NCBI GenBank assembly: GCA_018436925.1
Contig: JAHDKI010000017.1
Location: 24,288 to 88,287 of the forward strand
Length of the DNA stretch: 64,000 bases
Direction of reading: 5' to 3'
From: Syntrophaceae bacterium
Lineage (GTDB): Bacteria > Desulfobacterota > Syntrophia > Syntrophales > Smithellaceae
Part shown: positions 60,690-64,000 of the stretch, piece after piece
How the letters are laid out: each line of letters begins with the position of its first letter
Numbering within the stretch: position 1 is the stretch's first letter
Notes under the pieces: generated by a model
Seen by the model: only the letters and a program-made list of their open reading frames with translations
Told to the model about the DNA's origin: nothing
Databases searched by the model: none
Program-made: the position numbers and the translations under genes

Positions 60690-63233
60690 TTACTCCGGAA
60701 TGGCGGATGGATTTTGTTTCAGCGGCAAAAACACGGTGAAGGTGCTTCCATGGCCGAACCGGCTTTCCACCGAAACACCGCCTCCGTGAAGTTCGGCAAG
60801 CTGCCGGGTCAGCGACAGGCCCACGCCGATGCCGCCGCTTTCGCGGGCATAGGCGGATTCGAGCCTGCCGAAATTCTGAAAGAGTTTCGAAACGTCCTCC
60901 GGCCGAATGCCGGGGCCGGTATCGTGAAAGGAAACGGCGATGCCGTCTTTGCCGCTTGCATCTTTGGTCCGATCCGCCGTGACGGTGATGGTTCCGCCCG
61001 ATGGCGTATATTTGTTCGCGTTTCCGAGCAGGTGGTAAAAGATATGTCCGATTTTTTCTTCGTCGGCCTCGATCGAAACATCCGCGTCGAGCGAGACATT
61101 CACGGTGAGAATCTGATTCTTGTCGTGCACGGCCTTTCCCAGCAGGCGCAACGTTTTCATCAGAGCCTGTGAAATCGAAACCGGACCGAGCTTGAGCGTG
61201 GTCCGGCCGGTCGAAACCTGCGAGACATCGATGATTTCCGTCAGCAGCCTGCTTAAATTGGCGCCGGCTTCGGCAATATAGGCGACAAATTCCGCCTGCT
61301 TGTCGTTGAGTTCGCCGAAGAGGCGGTCTTGCAGCACTTTGGTGAACCCGATGATCGAATTGAGCGGCGTTTGAAATTCATGGCTGATATTGGCCAGAAA
61401 GTCCGATTTCACGCGGCTGGCCGCTTCGGCCGCCGTTTTGGCTTTTTCCAGTTCGGCGGTGCGCTCGGACACGCGCTGTTCAAGTCCTTCGGAATATTCC
61501 CGGAGCATTTTTTCAGATTCGACGATCAAAGCCTCGGCCGCCTTTTTTTCCGTCACATCGCGCAGGATGCCGTGAAAGCCTGTCGCTTTGCCCTGCGGAT
61601 CGACAATGAGCGAGACGGATAAATTCACGGCGCGTTTTTCACCACGCCGGGTTGCGATTTGAAGTTCGGCGTTTTTGAGGGTCATGCCGGTTGTGTAAAC
61701 GGTGTTATACAGTGAATAAACGTCTTCGGCGGTCCGTTGATCCAGATATGTCCGGTAATCCAGGGCGGAAAGCTCCTCGAGCGTGTAGCCCAAAAGCGAC
61801 TGAAAAGCGTGATTGATGTATGTGAATCGTCCTTTCAGGTCGGTTTCGAAATAGGGGTCGGGGATCGTGGCGATGATCGTTCGGGCTCTCGCCTCGCTTG
61901 CCCGGAGCGCTTCTTCCATTTTCTTGCGTTCGGTGATATCCCGGGACAAACCTCTGAATCCCACGGGATGGCCCTGGGCGTCGCGGATCAGCGAGATGGA
62001 CATCTCAAAGGCCAGTCTTTCGCCGTTTTTGCTGATGAACTCATACGTGTATGCGGGGTTGGGACGTCCCGTGACAAAAACGTCGTGGAAGGCTTCGAAT
62101 GTTCTTTTCGCGTTGTCGGGATCCTGAAGCTCGTGCGGAGACATGCTCAGCAGTTCCAGCCGGGAATATCCCAGATCGGCGCAGACTTTATCGTTGATGT
62201 AGGTCATGACGCCGCGCAAATCCGTTTCGAAATAGGCATGGCCGATGCTTTCAATGATGCTGAGATAGCGGGCTTCGCTTTGCAAAAGCGCTTCTTCCGT
62301 CCATTTCCGCTCCGTGATATCCCGCGTCATGCATCGGAACCCCGCCGAATGTCCTTCGCCGTCCCGGATGACGGTTCCCGAAACCTCGACAAAGCGGGCA
62401 AGCCCGTCTTTTGAAATCATCTCGACTTCAAGGCCCCGGATGCGCCGGCCGGTCTCCATGACCTGCTGATACAAAGCATCGACTTTGGGAATTTCATCTT
62501 TGCCCACCAGGGACCGGAAATTCTTTCCGATCAACTCTTCCGGAGCGTAGCCGATGTTTTTTGCCGCGGCCTCGTTGACGAAAAGAATTTTTCCGTCAAT
62601 GTCCATTTCCCCGTAGCCTTCATCGACTTCTTCCAGAATGGACCGGTAGCGTTCCTCGCTGGTCCGGAGGGCGTCTGCCAGGCGCCTTTTCGACGTGACG
62701 TCCATGGACAGGCCGTGAAATCCGGCGGGCCGTCCTTTGGCGTCGCGGATCAGGGCCGCCGACATTTCCTTGATGCGGCGGGTTCCATTTTTGTGCCGGA
62801 ACTCGACTTCCAGTTTCTTTAACGGTTTGCCGGTTTTATAAATGGCGTTGTAAGCGTCCCGAAGTTTTTCGGCGCTCTTTTGATCCATAAAATCGCGGTA
62901 ATTTTTTCCGATCAGGTCTTCGGGTTTGTATCCGATGTTTTTCGCGCCGGCTTGGTTGACGAATGTGAAATTCCCCGCAAGATCGAGTTCCCCGTACCCC
63001 AGATCCGTTTCTTCCACAATGGCCCTGTAGCGATCCTCCGGCTTGCCGGGGACTTTTATGGCTCGTCCGGGGCGGCCGCCGTGTTGCTTGAGACCTGCGG
63101 GCTTCAGAGGCCGGCCTTTTTCCGCCGTTTTCGAAGGCCTCTTGGCGATCGGCTTTCTCGGGGCGGCGGCGGTTTTTTTTGCGGACGCGCTTTTAGACTG
63201 ACGGCTTTGAACGGGCTTTTCTTTCGGGGACAT
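60690..63233 (-). CDS. Soluble multi-PAS sensor histidine kinase
   Basis: An 847-residue kinase with no membrane segment. Residues 1-65 are a lysine/arginine/alanine/proline-rich, histone-like leader. Four PAS domains span about 66-190, 195-315, 320-440 and 445-565, each repeating the AGFHGLSMDVT/AGFRCMTRDIT-type C-cap, so they arose by internal duplication. A coiled coil leads to HisKA with H618 (NISHEFQTPLNSIIGF). The ATPase domain carries NANKY, DTGPGI and GIGVGLSL. ATG 63233 has GAGGAG about ten bases upstream and is preferred over 63254. Next in the unit is the HD-GYP protein, coupled by a two-base gap. Confidence 0.9.
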   Translation of the reverse strand: MSPKEKPVQSRQSKSASAKKTAAAPRKPIAKRPSKTAEKGRPLKPAGLKQHGGRPGRAIKVPGKPEDRYRAIVEETDLGYGELDLAGNFTFVNQAGAKNIGYKPEDLIGKNYRDFMDQKSAEKLRDAYNAIYKTGKPLKKLEVEFRHKNGTRRIKEMSAALIRDAKGRPAGFHGLSMDVTSKRRLADALRTSEERYRSILEEVDEGYGEMDIDGKILFVNEAAAKNIGYAPEELIGKNFRSLVGKDEIPKVDALYQQVMETGRRIRGLEVEMISKDGLARFVEVSGTVIRDGEGHSAGFRCMTRDITERKWTEEALLQSEARYLSIIESIGHAYFETDLRGVMTYINDKVCADLGYSRLELLSMSPHELQDPDNAKRTFEAFHDVFVTGRPNPAYTYEFISKNGERLAFEMSISLIRDAQGHPVGFRGLSRDITERKKMEEALRASEARARTIIATIPDPYFETDLKGRFTYINHAFQSLLGYTLEELSALDYRTYLDQRTAEDVYSLYNTVYTTGMTLKNAELQIATRRGEKRAVNLSVSLIVDPQGKATGFHGILRDVTEKKAAEALIVESEKMLREYSEGLEQRVSERTAELEKAKTAAEAASRVKSDFLANISHEFQTPLNSIIGFTKVLQDRLFGELNDKQAEFVAYIAEAGANLSRLLTEIIDVSQVSTGRTTLKLGPVSISQALMKTLRLLGKAVHDKNQILTVNVSLDADVSIEADEEKIGHIFYHLLGNANKYTPSGGTITVTADRTKDASGKDGIAVSFHDTGPGIRPEDVSKLFQNFGRLESAYARESGGIGVGLSLTRQLAELHGGGVSVESRFGHGSTFTVFLPLKQNPSAIPE

Positions 63234-63401
63234 ACGGTTGCATCTCCTCATCATGCTTGCTGAGAGTAAATTTTGGGATCCTCTGTTTCGTTATCGGCCC
63301 GGGAAGGGAAAAAGTTTAGTCGGATCAAGATCCTATTTTGACTCTGCGGTCTTGACCGGCGGGCCGGCAGAGGCGCTTGAAGGCGGTGAAATCGGAAGAG
63401 G

Positions 63402-64000
63402 CTAGTTTTGAGGCGAAAGCAGATCGAACCGCAGCACGTAAGTGTTTTCTTCATAGGCTCTCGCCGGTTTGACGCTGCATTTGTCGAAAACTTTGAGCAT
63501 GGCTTCGTTTCGCGGCAAAACGAAGGCGACGAATCGGGCGATGCCCCGGTCGCGGGCGATTTTGATGAGATAATCGCACATAAACGTGGCGACGCCCTTG
63601 CCCTGAAAATCTTCATCCACAATGAAGGCGATTTCATAGGCGTCCGTGCGTTTGTCGTAGGCATACCGGGCCTCGGCGATGATTCTTTCGTTGCGGCCCT
63701 TCTCCGCAATGGCCACCACGGAGAAAATGTCCCGGTAGTCGATGCTCGCATATTTTTGCATCTCTTTGTGGGGCATGACGGGCTTGGACGCGAAATAACG
63801 GAAATATTTCGACTCATCCGAAAAGTTGTAAAACAGCCGCCGCATCATGTCTTCATCGGAGGGCTTGATGGGCCGGATTTTGAGCTCGAGGCCGTCTTTG
63901 AGCGTTTTGCGGGTCTCGAGGCCCGCCGGGTAATTGGCCGCGTGATGGGCGATGTAGATCTGGTCGGCATACAGATAGTTGAGCGCCTTGGCCTGTGCCA
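63402..64000 (-). CDS. C-terminus of a CoA-transferase-GNAT fusion (partial, runs off the window)
   Basis: The minus-strand frame stays open to the right edge. From the edge it reads AQAKALNYLYADQIYIAHH, then NYPAGLETRKTLKDGLELKIRPIKPSDEDMMRRLFY, and ends in a GNAT acetyltransferase domain with the acetyl-CoA-binding loop DFQGKGVATFM. In deltaproteobacteria this junction (YPxxLExxxxLKDG...RPIKPxDE) joins an acetyl-CoA hydrolase/transferase domain to a GNAT domain in one protein. Only about 200 residues are visible, so the N-terminal part is inferred. The ATG at 63848 is an internal methionine, not the start. Confidence 0.78.
   Translation of the reverse strand, partial: AQAKALNYLYADQIYIAHHAANYPAGLETRKTLKDGLELKIRPIKPSDEDMMRRLFYNFSDESKYFRYFASKPVMPHKEMQKYASIDYRDIFSVVAIAEKGRNERIIAEARYAYDKRTDAYEIAFIVDEDFQGKGVATFMCDYLIKIARDRGIARFVAFVLPRNEAMLKVFDKCSVKPARAYEENTYVLRFDLLSPQN

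Noticed and set aside
1..64000. CRISPR array, tRNA, rRNA, integrase or insertion sequence
   Set aside because: No regularly spaced repeats, cloverleaf sequences, rRNA segments or transposase motifs were noticed; a tool-based scan would be needed to exclude them fully.

Overview
The window looks like a chromosomal segment of an anaerobic, probably syntrophic deltaproteobacterium (Desulfobacterota, Syntrophales-like). The reasons are a glutaconyl-CoA decarboxylase alpha subunit beside an acyl-CoA dehydrogenase, several crotonases, thiolases and CoA-transferases, a TRAP/TAXI transporter, sigma-54 control, and a large PAS/HD-GYP signalling block. This assignment is an inference from gene content; no rRNA or tRNA gene was seen. 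Most of the window is moderately GC-rich (about 55-60% on lines sampled by eye).

Layout. (1) 1-7250 is an AT-richer accessory island (about 40% GC on sampled lines). It holds a structured repeat, a decayed AlbA/RecG-like ATP-binding gene, a HigB-type toxin overlapping a HigA antitoxin fused to an ImmA/IrrE-type metallopeptidase, an NTF2-like remnant, and a 1551-residue protein with a Mrr-like nuclease motif, a STAND/NACHT-type NTPase and HEAT-like repeats. That last gene is the best candidate for an undescribed anti-phage system. (2) 7316-10446 carries two isomerase-type crotonases and an aminotransferase. (3) 10499-21464 is a minus-strand housekeeping block: metH-like, pyrE, M16C peptidase, a four-cysteine mini-protein, and rho-rpmE-prfA followed by a CoA-transferase. 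(4) 21818-26586 has a DEAD-box helicase, a patatin-like lipoprotein and a DUF3141 PHA-synthase-like protein. (5) 26657-38750 is the acyl-CoA region. A sigma-54 enhancer-binding protein and an HMG-CoA-lyase-like gene diverge from thiolase - acyl-CoA dehydrogenase - gcdA; TAXI/TRAP transport genes and an acyl-CoA ligase follow on the minus strand. Sigma-54 (-24/-12) promoter matches lie in front of the thiolase and the ligase. (6) 38751-39881 has no intact gene but holds the second sigma-54 site, a perfect inverted repeat and a truncated copy of the TRAP permease 3' end. (7) 39882-45852 is a tightly packed run: HDAC-like deacetylase, gatC-gatA-gatB, mtnA, HAD phosphatase. (8) 45871-48025 encodes an alpha/beta hydrolase and a second thiolase. 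(9) 48119-63233 contains eight consecutive signalling genes: three histidine kinases, a lone receiver, two HD-GYP proteins (one with a degenerate receiver) and two membrane PAS proteins without any transmitter domain. (10) The right edge cuts a GNAT domain that appears to be the C-terminus of a CoA-transferase-GNAT fusion.

How the parts fit. The dehydrogenase has lost the two residues linked to decarboxylation in glutaryl-CoA dehydrogenases, and it sits beside gcdA. This suggests glutaryl-CoA -> glutaconyl-CoA -> crotonyl-CoA with a Na+-pumping decarboxylase whose other subunits are outside the window. The thiolases, crotonases, CoA ligase and CoA-transferases would feed or drain the same acyl-CoA pool, with the sigma-54 activator as the likely switch.
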